A DNA stretch of 64,000 bases from Streptomyces sp. P3 (GCF_003032475.1 NZ_CP028369.1:6262001-6326000); one strand, 5' to 3'; positions 46,814 through 55,604 are shown, counted from the stretch's first letter. Made by a program: numbers and translations. Notes: generated by a model not told the origin, from the letters alone.

Positions 46814-47133
46814 AGAAGGAGCAGAGGCACCGCATCGACGATGTTCTCAGCAAAAGCCGGAGCGTGCCGGTGCGCGACCACGGGCGTACGGTCACTGACC
46901 GTGGTGAGGAGCGTCGGACGGCGCCACGGGCTTACGCCGCGCCGTGGACTGGATGCGGGTGCGACCGGTGGGTGCGCATCGGACCGTACGCCGTCACGGG
47001 ACGTCGCGTCGCGGTCTGAGCAGGGCCTTTCTCCGGAGGCCGGGGACCGATGGTCCCTGGCCGGGGACGCCCGAGCCGTTTGACGATGGACGGTGCCAGG
47101 ACCGGGATGCCCAGGGGAGAGACGAGAAGGCAG
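46814..47133. promoter_or_regulatory. Control region of the split-barrel gene
   Basis: The 320-nt non-coding region contains the dyad GGGACC-GAT-GGTCCC (47043-47057). No coding frame is supported. Confidence 0.45.
47043..47057. promoter_or_regulatory. GGGACC-N3-GGTCCC palindrome
   Basis: Perfect 6+6 inverted repeat, 76 nt before the ATG of the split-barrel gene. It shares GGG(A)CC...GG(T)CCC with the DosR/DevR operator core (GGGAC...GTCCC) and with the local GGGCCG motif, but is one base longer. Confidence 0.5.
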
Positions 47134-47574
47134 ATGGACGCCAACGACGGATTGCGTGCACTCGACCGGCAGGAATGCCTGAGTCTGCTGGCCAAGGCGC
47201 CGGTGGGGCGCATCGTGTACACGCGGCAGGCGCTGCCCGCAGTCCTGCCGGTCAACTTCTGCCTCGACCAGGACGGCGCAGTGCTGGTGCGCACCTCGGC
47301 GTCCTCGGAACTGGCGAGTGCGATCGACGGAGCGGTGGTCGCCTTCGAGGCCGACGAGGTCGACGTCGCCACCCACTCCGGATGGAGCGTCGTGGTCATG
47401 GGGACGGCCACCCTCGTGACCGACCCCGCCGAGCACGCACGGCTGTTGCGGACCGGGCCGCGTTCCTGGGCTCCCGCGCCGCAGGAGGCCTTCGTGCGCA
47501 TCGACCCCGAACTGGTCACCGGACGCGACCTCGTCGGCGGACGCACCCTGTACGGCGTGCACCTCCCCTCCTGA
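47134..47574 (+). CDS. Pyridoxamine-5'-phosphate-oxidase-family flavin-binding protein
   Basis: 146 residues of the FMN/F420 split-barrel fold: CLSLLAKAPVGRIVYT, ALPAVLPVNFCLDQDGAVLVRTS, VAFEADEVDVATHSGWSVVVMGTATLV. Such proteins reduce small substrates or bind flavin; they are frequent members of DosR-type regulons. ATG 47134 with GAGAAGG is preferred to longer frames that run through the palindrome. A very strong terminator follows. Confidence 0.88.
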   Translation: MDANDGLRALDRQECLSLLAKAPVGRIVYTRQALPAVLPVNFCLDQDGAVLVRTSASSELASAIDGAVVAFEADEVDVATHSGWSVVVMGTATLVTDPAEHARLLRTGPRSWAPAPQEAFVRIDPELVTGRDLVGGRTLYGVHLPS

Positions 47575-47588
47575 TCGCCACGCCTTCA

Positions 47589-47631
47589 CGCGGCCCGAAC
47601 AGCCCTTGGGACAAGGGCTGTTCGGGCCGCG
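47589..47631. terminator. Perfect 20-bp hairpin terminator
   Basis: Two exactly complementary 20-mers (47589-47608 and 47612-47631) enclose a GGA loop, starting 15 nt past the split-barrel gene stop. It is the strongest hairpin in the window and probably blocks read-through in both directions. Confidence 0.8.
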
Positions 47632-47634
47632 CGC

Positions 47635-48050
47635 ATGACACGGACGCGCATGACGCGTACGAGCAGGCGACGGCCCACGACCTCCACGAGGCCGAGCGGC
47701 GCGCGGCCTCGTGTTCTGCACGGACCGAGTCATCGGCATCTCCCTCCATGGTGCCGGCGCGAAGTCCGGTCCGGGCACGGTCCGCCAGGGAGCAAGCGGA
47801 CGAAGCCGGGCCGGCACCGTGCTCTCACGCAACTACGGGACCGGCATCCCGACGTCACGGTGGAAACCGAAACGTCTCCACCACTCCGAAGAACTGCTCG
47901 CCGCGACGCAGGAGGCCGCCGTCGTCGTCATCGGGGCCCACCGCCGGACGAGCGTCCTCGGCCCGCGCCCGGGTCCGGTCGCCCACATTGCTGCACGGGG
48001 CCCACTGTCCGCTGCCCGGTCCTGGTGCCTTACGGGGGGTGGGTAAGGCG
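47635..48050 (+). pseudogene. Decayed universal stress protein
   Basis: The C-terminal half of a USP is readable across shifting frames: LRDRHPDVTVETETS, then SEELLAATQEAAVVVIGAHR and TSVLGPRPGPVAHIAARGP, where intact homologues have a phosphate-binding G-x2-G-x9-G(S/T) loop. An alanine-rich piece before it (DAYEQATAHDLHEAERRAAS) may be the preceding linker. At least one frameshift lies near 47875. Confidence 0.6.
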
Positions 48051-48258
48051 GTGTGTGGTCCCTTGAGTGGGGCGACGTCGGGGAACAGGTCATAGCCCCC
48101 GCAGTCGGTGATCCGCTTGTCGTCCAGGTGCCCTCCAGGGGTTGCCGGGCAGTGGACCAGTTCCAGCCATGGAGCCTTTGAAGAGGGCGGACGGAGGGGA
48201 AGGGCGCAGTGTCGCCCCGGACGGCGGTCTTCTGTGCGGTAGTCACCGGGCCGTGACT

Positions 48259-48296
48259 CGGCCCCTGTGCGACGGCAGTCCGCCGAACAGGGGCCG
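48259..48296 (-). terminator. Terminator of the adhE gene
   Basis: CGGCCCCTGT (48259-48268) and ACAGGGGCCG (48287-48296) form a perfect 10-bp stem, 31 nt past the leftward adhE stop. Its outer part overlaps a GGGCCG-N5-CGGCCC dyad (48248-48264), which is spaced differently from the regulatory motif. Confidence 0.6.
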
Positions 48297-48327
48297 AAGG
48301 GTCATGTCACCGTCACCGGTACGTGAG

Positions 48328-51009
48328 CTATGGCTGTTCCACCTGCTCGGCTTCCGGACGGCCGTAGTAGGCCGTACGCATCAGCTCGCGCATGTCGTCG
48401 AGCATGGGCATCCGGGGGTTGGCGGGTGCGCACTGGTCTTCGAAGGCGTTCAGGGCCTGCTGGGGCAGGGCGTCGAGGAAGGCGTGCTCGTCGACGCCGA
48501 GGGCCTGGAACGTCGGCTCGATGCCCACGGCGGCGCGCAGCCGTTCCACCGCCGCGGCGAGGGACTCGACGCCCTCGGCCGGGGTGGCCGCGGGCAGGCC
48601 GAGGGTCCGGGCGATGTCCTGGAAGCGGTCGGGGGCGCGGTAGTTCTCGTACTTCGGCCAGCCGGTGAGCTTCGTGGGGACGGTTCCGTTGTAGCGGATG
48701 ACGTGCGGCAGCAACACGGCGTTGGTGCGGCCGTGCGCGATGTGGAAGGTGGCCCCGAGGGTGTGGGACATGGCGTGGACGATGCCGAGGAAGGCGTTGC
48801 CGAAGGCCATGCCCGCGATGGTGCCGGCGTTGTGCATCCTCTCCTGAGCCTCCGGCCGCGCCGCGCGGTCGTTCACCGCCCCCTCGATGTTCTCGAAGAT
48901 CAGCCTGATCGCGTGCAGGGCGAGGCCGTCGGTGAAGTCGTTGGCGTAGACGGACACGTACGCCTCGATGGCGTGGGTGAGGGCGTCGAAGCCGCTGTCG
49001 GCGGCCAGCGCGCGCGGCAGCGCGGTGGTGAGCAGCGGGTCGACGATGGCCACGCTGGGGGTGAGCGCGTAGTCGGCCAGCGGGTACTTCTTGCCGGTGG
49101 CAGGGTCGGAGATGACGGCGAACGGTGTCACCTCGGCACCCGTGCCGGAGGTGGTGGGAATGCACACCAGGCGGGCGAGCCTGCCCAGCGTCGGGAAGCG
49201 GAAGGCGCGCTTGCGGATGTCGGAGAACTTGTGCCGCATGTCGGCGAAGTCGACGTCCTTGCCCTCGGCCTGCTGCTCGTACAGCAGCCACATCACCTTG
49301 GCCGCGTCCATGGGGGAGCCGCCGCCGAGGGCGATGATGGTGTCCGGACGGAAGTCGCCCATGAGACGGGCACCGCGCCGCACGGAGTCGATGCTGGGCT
49401 CGGGTTCGACGTTGTCGATGACCTGGATCGTGACCGGTTCCCGGCGGCGTCGCAGCACGCGCTCGACCCGGTCGACGAGCCCGAGGCGGGTCATCGTCGC
49501 GTCGGTGACGACGGTGACACGGTGGACGTCCGGCATCGAGGCGAGGTAGCGGATGGACTGCGGCTCGAAGTAGATCTTCGGTGGGACCTTGAACCACTGA
49601 AGATTGTTGCGGCGCATCGACACGCGCTTGACGTTGAGCAACTGGGCGGCCGAGACGTTGTTCGACACCGACGTGCTGCCCCAGGAGCCGCAACCCAGCG
49701 TCAGCGAGGGCAGCAGGCTGTTGTAGATGCCGCCGATGGCGCCTTGCGAGGACGGGGCGTTGACGATGATCCGTACCGTCTTCATACGGCGGCCGTACTC
49801 CTCCGCCAACTCCATGTCCTTGGTGTGGATGACGGCGCTGTGGCCCTGCCCGTGGAAGGCCACCATGTCGGCGGCCAGGTCGAAGCCCCGCTGCTCGGAG
49901 TCGGCCCGCAGGACTGCGAGAACCGGGCAGAGCTTCTCGCGGGTCAGGGGCTCGTCCGGACCGACCCGGTCGGTCTCCACCAGGATGAGGGAGGTGTCGT
50001 CGGCCACGGTGAAGCCCGCCTGTTCGGCGATCCAGTACGCGCTCTGTCCGACCGCCGCGGAGTTGACCTTGGGCTCGCAGCCCGCGCCGGTGGCGCCGAC
50101 GGGGAACAGGAAGGCCTCCAGCTTCGCCTTCTCCTCGGCGGTGGCCAGGTGGGCGTGCAGGGTGCGGAATTCGGCGAGGACCGCGTCGTGGATCTCCTCG
50201 TCCAGGATGACGGCCTGTTCGGAGGCGCAGATCATGCCGTTGTCGAACGACTTGGACAGCACCAGGTCGTTGACGGCCCGGCGCACGTCCGCACTGCGGT
50301 GGACGTAGGCGGGAACGTTGCCGGCGCCCACGCCCAGGGCGGGCTTGCCGGCCGAGTAGGCTGCCTTGACCATGGCGTTGCCGCCGGTGGCGAGGATCAG
50401 TGAGACGCCGGGGTGTCGCATCAAGGCGCCCGTTGCCTCGACGGAGGGCGTCTCGATCCACTGCACGCAGTGCTCCGGCGCGCCCGCCGCGACCGCCGCG
50501 TCCCGCACGATGCGGGCCGCCCGCGCGCTGCAGTGCTGGGCGGAGGGATGGAAGGCGAACACGACCGGGTTACGGGTCTTCAGCGCCAGCAACACCTTGA
50601 AGATCGTGGTGGAGGTCGGGTTGGTGACCGGGGTGATCGCACACACCACACCGACGGGCTCGGCCACTTCGGTCATGTCGTCGATGTCGTCGCGGGCGAT
50701 GACACCGACGGTCTTCATCGGGCCCATGCCGTGCGTGACGTACTCGCAGGCGAACATGTTCTTGGCCGCCTTGTCCTCGAAGACACCGCGCCCGGTCTCC
50801 TCGACTGCGAGCCGCGCGAGCGCGGTGTGCTGGTCCAGAGCGGCGACCGAGGCCTTCTTCACGATGTGGTCGACCTGCTCCTGGTCGAGCGCCTCGTAGT
50901 CGGCGAGTGCCTTGAGCCCGTTCGTCACCAGGCGGTCCACCGCGATGGCGATGTCGGACGGCGCGGCGGCGGAGTCGGTGGTCGCGCTGCGGTCGTCGTG
51001 GCGGGTCAT
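48328..51009 (-). CDS. adhE: Bifunctional acetaldehyde-CoA / alcohol dehydrogenase
   Basis: 893 residues, the full fusion. The N-terminal aldehyde dehydrogenase half has EPVGVVCAITPVTNPTS and the catalytic cysteine in NGMICASEQAV. The C-terminal iron alcohol dehydrogenase half has ALGGGSPMDAAK and the metal site in AMSHTLGATFHIAHGRTN. It reduces acetyl-CoA to ethanol, consuming two NADH, which is a fermentative reaction unexpected in an obligate aerobe. ATG 51009 follows GGAGG. A GGGCCG-N2-CGGCCC copy lies 151 bp upstream, inside the end of the CBS gene. Confidence 0.96.
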   Translation of the reverse strand: MTRHDDRSATTDSAAAPSDIAIAVDRLVTNGLKALADYEALDQEQVDHIVKKASVAALDQHTALARLAVEETGRGVFEDKAAKNMFACEYVTHGMGPMKTVGVIARDDIDDMTEVAEPVGVVCAITPVTNPTSTTIFKVLLALKTRNPVVFAFHPSAQHCSARAARIVRDAAVAAGAPEHCVQWIETPSVEATGALMRHPGVSLILATGGNAMVKAAYSAGKPALGVGAGNVPAYVHRSADVRRAVNDLVLSKSFDNGMICASEQAVILDEEIHDAVLAEFRTLHAHLATAEEKAKLEAFLFPVGATGAGCEPKVNSAAVGQSAYWIAEQAGFTVADDTSLILVETDRVGPDEPLTREKLCPVLAVLRADSEQRGFDLAADMVAFHGQGHSAVIHTKDMELAEEYGRRMKTVRIIVNAPSSQGAIGGIYNSLLPSLTLGCGSWGSTSVSNNVSAAQLLNVKRVSMRRNNLQWFKVPPKIYFEPQSIRYLASMPDVHRVTVVTDATMTRLGLVDRVERVLRRRREPVTIQVIDNVEPEPSIDSVRRGARLMGDFRPDTIIALGGGSPMDAAKVMWLLYEQQAEGKDVDFADMRHKFSDIRKRAFRFPTLGRLARLVCIPTTSGTGAEVTPFAVISDPATGKKYPLADYALTPSVAIVDPLLTTALPRALAADSGFDALTHAIEAYVSVYANDFTDGLALHAIRLIFENIEGAVNDRAARPEAQERMHNAGTIAGMAFGNAFLGIVHAMSHTLGATFHIAHGRTNAVLLPHVIRYNGTVPTKLTGWPKYENYRAPDRFQDIARTLGLPAATPAEGVESLAAAVERLRAAVGIEPTFQALGVDEHAFLDALPQQALNAFEDQCAPANPRMPMLDDMRELMRTAYYGRPEAEQVEQP

Positions 51010-51120
51010 GGGGCGAGCCTCCGTCGTTGAGAGGGCGGCGCCGCGCGGTTGGCGGCGCTGGGAGGGAGCGGTACTGCGGGGGATGTTGTCCGGGACCGCT
51101 CCCATCAGCAGCGTCTCTCG

Positions 51121-51771
51121 TCAGAGGTGTTCCGCCCCAGGTCCCGTTGGTCCCTCGGCGGGGCCGACCGGCCCCGAGGCGGTGCGGACGGTCAGCCTGT
51201 TGACGACGCCGACCACACCGTCCACGCGATAGGTCAGCCGGATCACGAGCGGAAGGTCTCCGCTGTGCTCCAGGGGCCCTACCAGCGTGGCCATGCCGTC
51301 GCGGACCGAGACGGTCACGCCGTGGTCCGGTCGGCCGAGGACGCGGGTGAGTACCTCGTCGTGGACCTCCTGGCGGATCTCGTCGTCGGTACGCAGGAAG
51401 ACGCGCAGCAGGTCCCGTCTGGTGGCGATGCCGATCAGCCGGTCCTCCTCGTCCACCACCGGAAGGCGCTCGACACCATGACGCTCCATCACGCGCGCCG
51501 CGTCCGCGATGCGTTGCTCCGGATGCACGGTGACCGCGGGCGTGGACATCAGTTCCTGCGCCGTGACGATCCCGCCGTCCGGGGACCTGGCCGCCTGGCG
51601 GCGGATCAGATCGGTCTCCGAGATCACTCCGAGGACCTTGTCGTCCTCGTTCACCACGGGCAGGCCGCTGATCCGATGCCGGTCCAGCAGCCGTACCACG
51701 TCCTTGAACGTCGTCTTCGGGTGTGCCTCGACGACGTCGACGGTCATCACCTCACCGACGATGCGTGCCAT
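51121..51771 (-). CDS. CBS-pair protein with BON-like domain
   Basis: 216 residues, a paralogue of the protein at 45562: CBS 1 with HRISGLPVVNEDDKVLGVISETDL, CBS 2 with HGVERLPVVDEEDRLIGIATRRDLL, then a BON-like segment (VTVSVRDGMATLVGPLEHSG). A short proline/glycine-rich tail is encoded by DNA that contains the regulatory palindrome. ATG 51771 is selected for its AAAGGAAG site; a longer frame would translate the hexanucleotide repeat. It lies between ppdK and adhE on the same strand. Confidence 0.92.
   Translation of the reverse strand: MARIVGEVMTVDVVEAHPKTTFKDVVRLLDRHRISGLPVVNEDDKVLGVISETDLIRRQAARSPDGGIVTAQELMSTPAVTVHPEQRIADAARVMERHGVERLPVVDEEDRLIGIATRRDLLRVFLRTDDEIRQEVHDEVLTRVLGRPDHGVTVSVRDGMATLVGPLEHSGDLPLVIRLTYRVDGVVGVVNRLTVRTASGPVGPAEGPTGPGAEHL
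51161..51174. promoter_or_regulatory. GGGCCG-AC-CGGCCC palindrome upstream of adhE
   Basis: Exact motif copy within the last codons of the CBS gene, 151 bp before the adhE start. Flanking bases match the copy at 44941. Confidence 0.55.
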
Positions 51772-51800
51772 GGTGCCCACTTCCTTTCTCGTCGTATCTC

Positions 51801-51852
51801 GGCAGGGGCAGGGGCAGGGGCAGGGGCAGGGGCAGGGGCAGGGGCAGGGGCC
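51801..51852. repeat. Hexanucleotide tandem repeat (GGGGCA)n
   Basis: Seven complete GGGGCA units (51805-51846), flanked by a partial GGCA and a GGGGCC. It sits between the ppdK stop and the CBS gene start, 30-80 nt upstream of the latter, where slippage could change promoter or leader spacing. Confidence 0.9.
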
Positions 51853-51905
51853 ACAGGACCCCGGGGGCGTCCTGTCGGGCTCTTCCCGGCGGAGCCAGGT
51901 CCCTG

Positions 51906-54590
51906 TCACCTGCTGTCGCTCGTCCCCGCCTCGGGGAGCGCCGCCCGTCCGGCCTCCAGACGCGCGACCGGGACGCGGAACGGCGAGCAGGAGACGTAGT
52001 CCAGTCCCGCGTCGTGGAAGAAGTGGACGGAATCGGGGTCCCCGCCGTGCTCGCCGCAGACGCCGATCTTCAGATCGGAGCGTGCGGCGCGACCCTCGTC
52101 GACCGCGATGCGGACCAGCCGTCCCACTCCGTCACGGTCGAGGGTCTCGAAGGGGGAGGTGGCGAAGATGCCTTTGTCGAGGTAGGCGGAGAAGAACGCC
52201 GCCTCGACATCGTCGCGGGAGAAGCCCCAGGTGGTCTGGGTGAGGTCGTTGGTGCCGAAGGAGAAGAACTCCGCCTCCTCGGCGATCCGGCCGGCCGTGA
52301 GCGCTGCCCGGGGCAGCTCGATCATGGTGCCGACCGGGCAGTGCACGGGGACGCCGGACTCCTCGGACACCTCGGCGAGGACGCGTTCCACCTCGGCCCG
52401 CTCGATGCGCAGTTCCTCGACGGCGCCGACCAGCGGCACCATGATCTCCGCCTTGGGGGAGCCGCCTGCCCGCACGCGTTCCACGACGGCCTCGGCGATC
52501 GCCCGTACCTGCATGGCGACCAGTCCCGGCACGACCAGGCCGAGGCGTACTCCGCGCAGTCCGAGCATCGGGTTCTCCTCGTGCATGCGGTTGACCGCGT
52601 CGAGGAGTTCGGCGTCGTGCGGGGCTGGTCCGGTGTCCTGGGCCTCGGCCGTGGCGATACGCACAGCGAGTTCGGTGCGATCCGGCAGGAACTCATGGAG
52701 GGGCGGATCGATGAGCCGGATGGTCACCGGCAGACCGTCCATCGCCTCGAGGATGCCGATGAAGTCCTGCCGCTGCAGAGGCAGCAGCGCACCCAGCGCC
52801 TTCTCGCGCTCGGTCTCGTCGCGGGCCAGGATCATCGCCTCGACCAGCTTGCGGCGCTCGCCGAGGAACATGTGCTCGGTGCGGCACAGTCCGACGCCCT
52901 GCGCGCCGAACCGCCGGGCACGGGCGGCGTCCTCGGGGGTGTCGGCGTTCGCCCGTACCTCCAGCCGCCGGGCGCCGTCCGCCCGTTCCATGCTGCGGGC
53001 CACGGCCTCGACCAGCCCGGCGGACCGCTCACCCGTCTCGAAGTAGCGCATGACCGCGGAGTCGACGAGGGGTGCGGCGCCCGGGTACACGGCGCCCTCG
53101 GAGCCGTCGACGGAGATGACCGTGCCCTCCTCGACGACGGTGTCGCCCACGGTGAACCTGCGTGCCGCGGTGTCGACGGCGATCTCCTCCGCACCGCACA
53201 CGCACACCGTGCCCATGCCACGCGCTACGACGGCGGCGTGGCTGGTCTTGCCGCCGCGGCTGGTGAGGACCGCCTCCGCGGCGATCATGCCCGGCAGGTC
53301 GTCGGGGGTGGTCTCCTGGCGTACGAGGACGACCTTCTCTCCCGCGGCGGCCCGGCGGACCGCTTCGGCCGAGTCGAAGACCGCCACACCCGCGGCCGCA
53401 CCCGGCGAGGCCGGAAGCCCGTGCGCGAGCGGCTCGCCGACGGCCGAGGTGTCGAACCGGGGGAACATCAGCCGGGCGAGGCCGTCCCCGCTGACCCGGG
53501 CCAGGCCCTCGTCAGGGGCGATCAGCCCCTCGTCGGCCAGCTGGGCGGCGATGGCGAACGCGGCCTCGGCGGTGCGCTTGCCGACCCTGGTCTGCAACAT
53601 CCACAGCCGGCCGCGCTCGATGGTGAACTCGATGTCGCACAGATCCCGGTAATGCGTCTCCAGAGTGCCCATGTGGCCGCGCAGTCGCCCGTACGAGACC
53701 GGGTCCAGCTCCTCCAGAGCGGTCAGCGGAACGGTGTTGCGGATGCCTGCGACGACGTCCTCACCCTGCGCGTTCGAAAGGTAGTCGCCGTACAGGCCGG
53801 GCCGGCCGGTGGCCGGGTCGCGGGTGAAGGCGACGCCGCTGCCGGAGTCGGACCCGAGATTGCCGAAGACCATGGTCTGCACGTTGACGGCGGTGCCCAG
53901 GTCGTCCGGGATGTGCTCGCGGCGGCGGTACAGCCGGGCGCGCTCGCCCTTCCAGGACTCGAAGACGGCAAGGACCGCGCGGCGCAGTTGCTCGACCGGG
54001 GACTGCGGGAAGTCCTCATCGGTCTCCGCACGGATCAGGTCCTTGTACGTCGCGACGAGCGCGACCAGGTCCGCCGCGTTGAGCCCCAGGTCGTCCGCCG
54101 CGCCCCGGACCCGCTTGAGGTCGGCCAGGGCTTCCTCGAAGAGGGAACTGTCGACGCCCATGACCGTACTGCCGAACATCTGCACAAGGCGTCGGTAGGA
54201 GTCCCAGGCGAAGCGTTCGTCCCCGGACACCTTCGCCAGACCGAGTACGGACTCGTCTCCCAGACCGATGTCGAGGATCGTCTCCATCATGCCGGGCATG
54301 GAGAAGCGAGCCCCGGAGCGGACGGAGACCAGGAGCGGGTCGTCGGGCTGCCCCAGCCGCCGTCCCGCGGCCTCTTCCAGGGCGGTGAGATGTTCGGAGA
54401 TCTCGCGGGCCAGCGTGTCCGGCTCGGTGCCGGTGGCCAGGAAGACCCGGCAGGCCTCGGTGGTCACGGTGAAGCCCGGCGGAACGGGCAGGCCCAGCAG
54501 GGTCATCTCGGCCAGGTTCGCGCCCTTGCCGCCGAGAAGGGCGGCCATGTCCCGGCCGCCTGATGCGAAGTCGTACACGTAACGGACCAT
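51906..54590 (-). CDS. ppdK: Pyruvate, phosphate dikinase
   Basis: 894 residues, full length. N-terminal ATP-grasp domain (YVYDFASGGRDMAALLGGKG; SGARFSMPGMMETILDIG), the swivelling phosphohistidine in LTSRGGKTSHAAVVARG, and the C-terminal PEP/pyruvate barrel ending with the catalytic cysteine in DYVSCSPFRVP. It interconverts pyruvate + ATP + Pi and PEP + AMP + PPi, allowing pyrophosphate-based glycolysis or PEP recovery when energy is low. GGAGGAG site; palindrome 94 bp upstream of the start. Confidence 0.97.
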   Translation of the reverse strand: MVRYVYDFASGGRDMAALLGGKGANLAEMTLLGLPVPPGFTVTTEACRVFLATGTEPDTLAREISEHLTALEEAAGRRLGQPDDPLLVSVRSGARFSMPGMMETILDIGLGDESVLGLAKVSGDERFAWDSYRRLVQMFGSTVMGVDSSLFEEALADLKRVRGAADDLGLNAADLVALVATYKDLIRAETDEDFPQSPVEQLRRAVLAVFESWKGERARLYRRREHIPDDLGTAVNVQTMVFGNLGSDSGSGVAFTRDPATGRPGLYGDYLSNAQGEDVVAGIRNTVPLTALEELDPVSYGRLRGHMGTLETHYRDLCDIEFTIERGRLWMLQTRVGKRTAEAAFAIAAQLADEGLIAPDEGLARVSGDGLARLMFPRFDTSAVGEPLAHGLPASPGAAAGVAVFDSAEAVRRAAAGEKVVLVRQETTPDDLPGMIAAEAVLTSRGGKTSHAAVVARGMGTVCVCGAEEIAVDTAARRFTVGDTVVEEGTVISVDGSEGAVYPGAAPLVDSAVMRYFETGERSAGLVEAVARSMERADGARRLEVRANADTPEDAARARRFGAQGVGLCRTEHMFLGERRKLVEAMILARDETEREKALGALLPLQRQDFIGILEAMDGLPVTIRLIDPPLHEFLPDRTELAVRIATAEAQDTGPAPHDAELLDAVNRMHEENPMLGLRGVRLGLVVPGLVAMQVRAIAEAVVERVRAGGSPKAEIMVPLVGAVEELRIERAEVERVLAEVSEESGVPVHCPVGTMIELPRAALTAGRIAEEAEFFSFGTNDLTQTTWGFSRDDVEAAFFSAYLDKGIFATSPFETLDRDGVGRLVRIAVDEGRAARSDLKIGVCGEHGGDPDSVHFFHDAGLDYVSCSPFRVPVARLEAGRAALPEAGTSDSR

Positions 54591-54684
54591 GACGCCGGTC
54601 TCCTCCGGTGGCTTCTGGCTGGGTACCTCTCCATCGTCCGGCCGCCGGGACCGGCAGGGGCAGGTGCTGTCGGTCCCCTCCACG

Positions 54685-54698
54685 GGGCCGGTCGGCCC
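54685..54698. promoter_or_regulatory. GGGCCG-GT-CGGCCC palindrome upstream of ppdK
   Basis: Exact motif copy 94 bp before the leftward ppdK start codon, in non-coding DNA. Confidence 0.65.
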
Positions 54699-55048
54699 AG
54701 GCGGGTGCGTCCCTCTCCCGCGGACGCCCCTGATCCGTTCGTCGCGGGGGTGCGCCACGGCCCGGGGCTGCGGGGCATGCCCGAGCCCGCCGTCGGCTGA
54801 ACCGCAGGCCGCGGGCGCACGTCGGGCACTCGCCCGATTCGATTCCCCGGCCAGCGGCACCGCTACTGTGCCGGTCGCGCGCTGCGCGGCTCTCTGCGCG
54901 GCAGCGCGCGATGCCGTGCCCGCTCCGACGACGGCGGCCGTCCGGGCCGCTCCTCCGTGCCTCTGCCGGGTTCTCCCCGCCACCTCCATCACACCACCGG
55001 GACCGGCTCGGCCACCAGGACCGACCGTCCCCGGCTCGACGCGCACCG

Positions 55049-55062
55049 GGCCGTGCGGCCCC
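55049..55062. promoter_or_regulatory. GGGCCG-TG-CGGCCC palindrome upstream of the small membrane protein gene
   Basis: Exact motif copy 115 nt before the GTG at 55178. Confidence 0.6.
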
Positions 55063-55177
55063 GCGTACAAGGGCTGTTTCGGACCTCTCCTCGGTCCCTT
55101 CGGCTCATGCGTCCTGACCTGTCGAGGCGTTGGGTGGAAGCAGGGAGAACAATGCCGACCAGGGAGGGCTGAGGACA

Positions 55178-55402
55178 GTGGGTACCAGTCTCACACCGGA
55201 GTTCTGGGAACGGTTCGTGGTGCTGTTCGTGCTGGCCATGGGGCTGACATTTGTCCTCGCGGCGGTCTTCGACAGTCTTGCCGTCCGGCTGCTGCGCCGT
55301 CGGATCCCCAAGGCGCTGCCGCCGGTGCCGGACCAGCCGCGTCGGCTGGACCAGCCGCGCCGGCCGGACCGGAAGGAGCACCGCACGTCGGCGCACTGCT
55401 GA
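55178..55402 (+). CDS. Small single-span membrane protein of unknown function
   Basis: 74 residues. One membrane helix near residues 10-32 (FVVLFVLAMGLTFVLAAVF) is followed by a short basic tail with repeated RRLDQPRRPD-like pieces. No family recognised. GTG 55178 is chosen because GAGG lies just upstream; a TTG at 55130 in frame is less likely. The upstream palindrome suggests it belongs to the same regulon as its neighbours. Confidence 0.6.
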   Translation: MGTSLTPEFWERFVVLFVLAMGLTFVLAAVFDSLAVRLLRRRIPKALPPVPDQPRRLDQPRRPDRKEHRTSAHC

Positions 55403-55511
55403 GGCGAGCGATCGGCATGGCTTTCATGGGCCGGGACTTGGTTCCCGGCCCATACGGCGTGCGCTGATCGATCCCGCCGTGACGGGCACAGCGCCGGTCG
55501 CCTCTTCGTGG

Positions 55512-55525
55512 GGGCCGATCGGCCC
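55512..55525. promoter_or_regulatory. GGGCCG-AT-CGGCCC palindrome upstream of the universal stress protein gene
   Basis: Exact motif copy, here part of a longer 18-bp perfect palindrome GGGGGCCGATCGGCCCCC, 79 nt before the ATG. Confidence 0.7.
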
Positions 55526-55604
55526 CCGACCGGGACTCCTGGCCCCTCGTGCGGCAGCCGCGCGGACTGGAAACTGACAGCGCACCCCTGAAGGAGGTCC
55601 GCAC

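Larger units (their letters stand above)
54591..55177. other. Divergent promoter region between ppdK and the small membrane protein gene
   Basis: A 587-nt region with two copies of the GGGCCG-N2-CGGCCC palindrome (54685 and 55049), one near each divergent gene. An ACAAGGGCTGTTTCGG stretch at 55068-55083 resembles the right arm of the terminator at 47612. I see no gene. Confidence 0.5.

Noticed and set aside
48248..48264. GGGCCG-TGACT-CGGCCC as a seventh regulon site
   Set aside because: The spacer is five and not two bases, it lies downstream of adhE and not before a start codon, and it overlaps a terminator stem.
51723..54563. Long rightward frame opposite ppdK
   Set aside because: Antisense shadow. 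The opposite strand encodes a full-length PPDK with all catalytic motifs.
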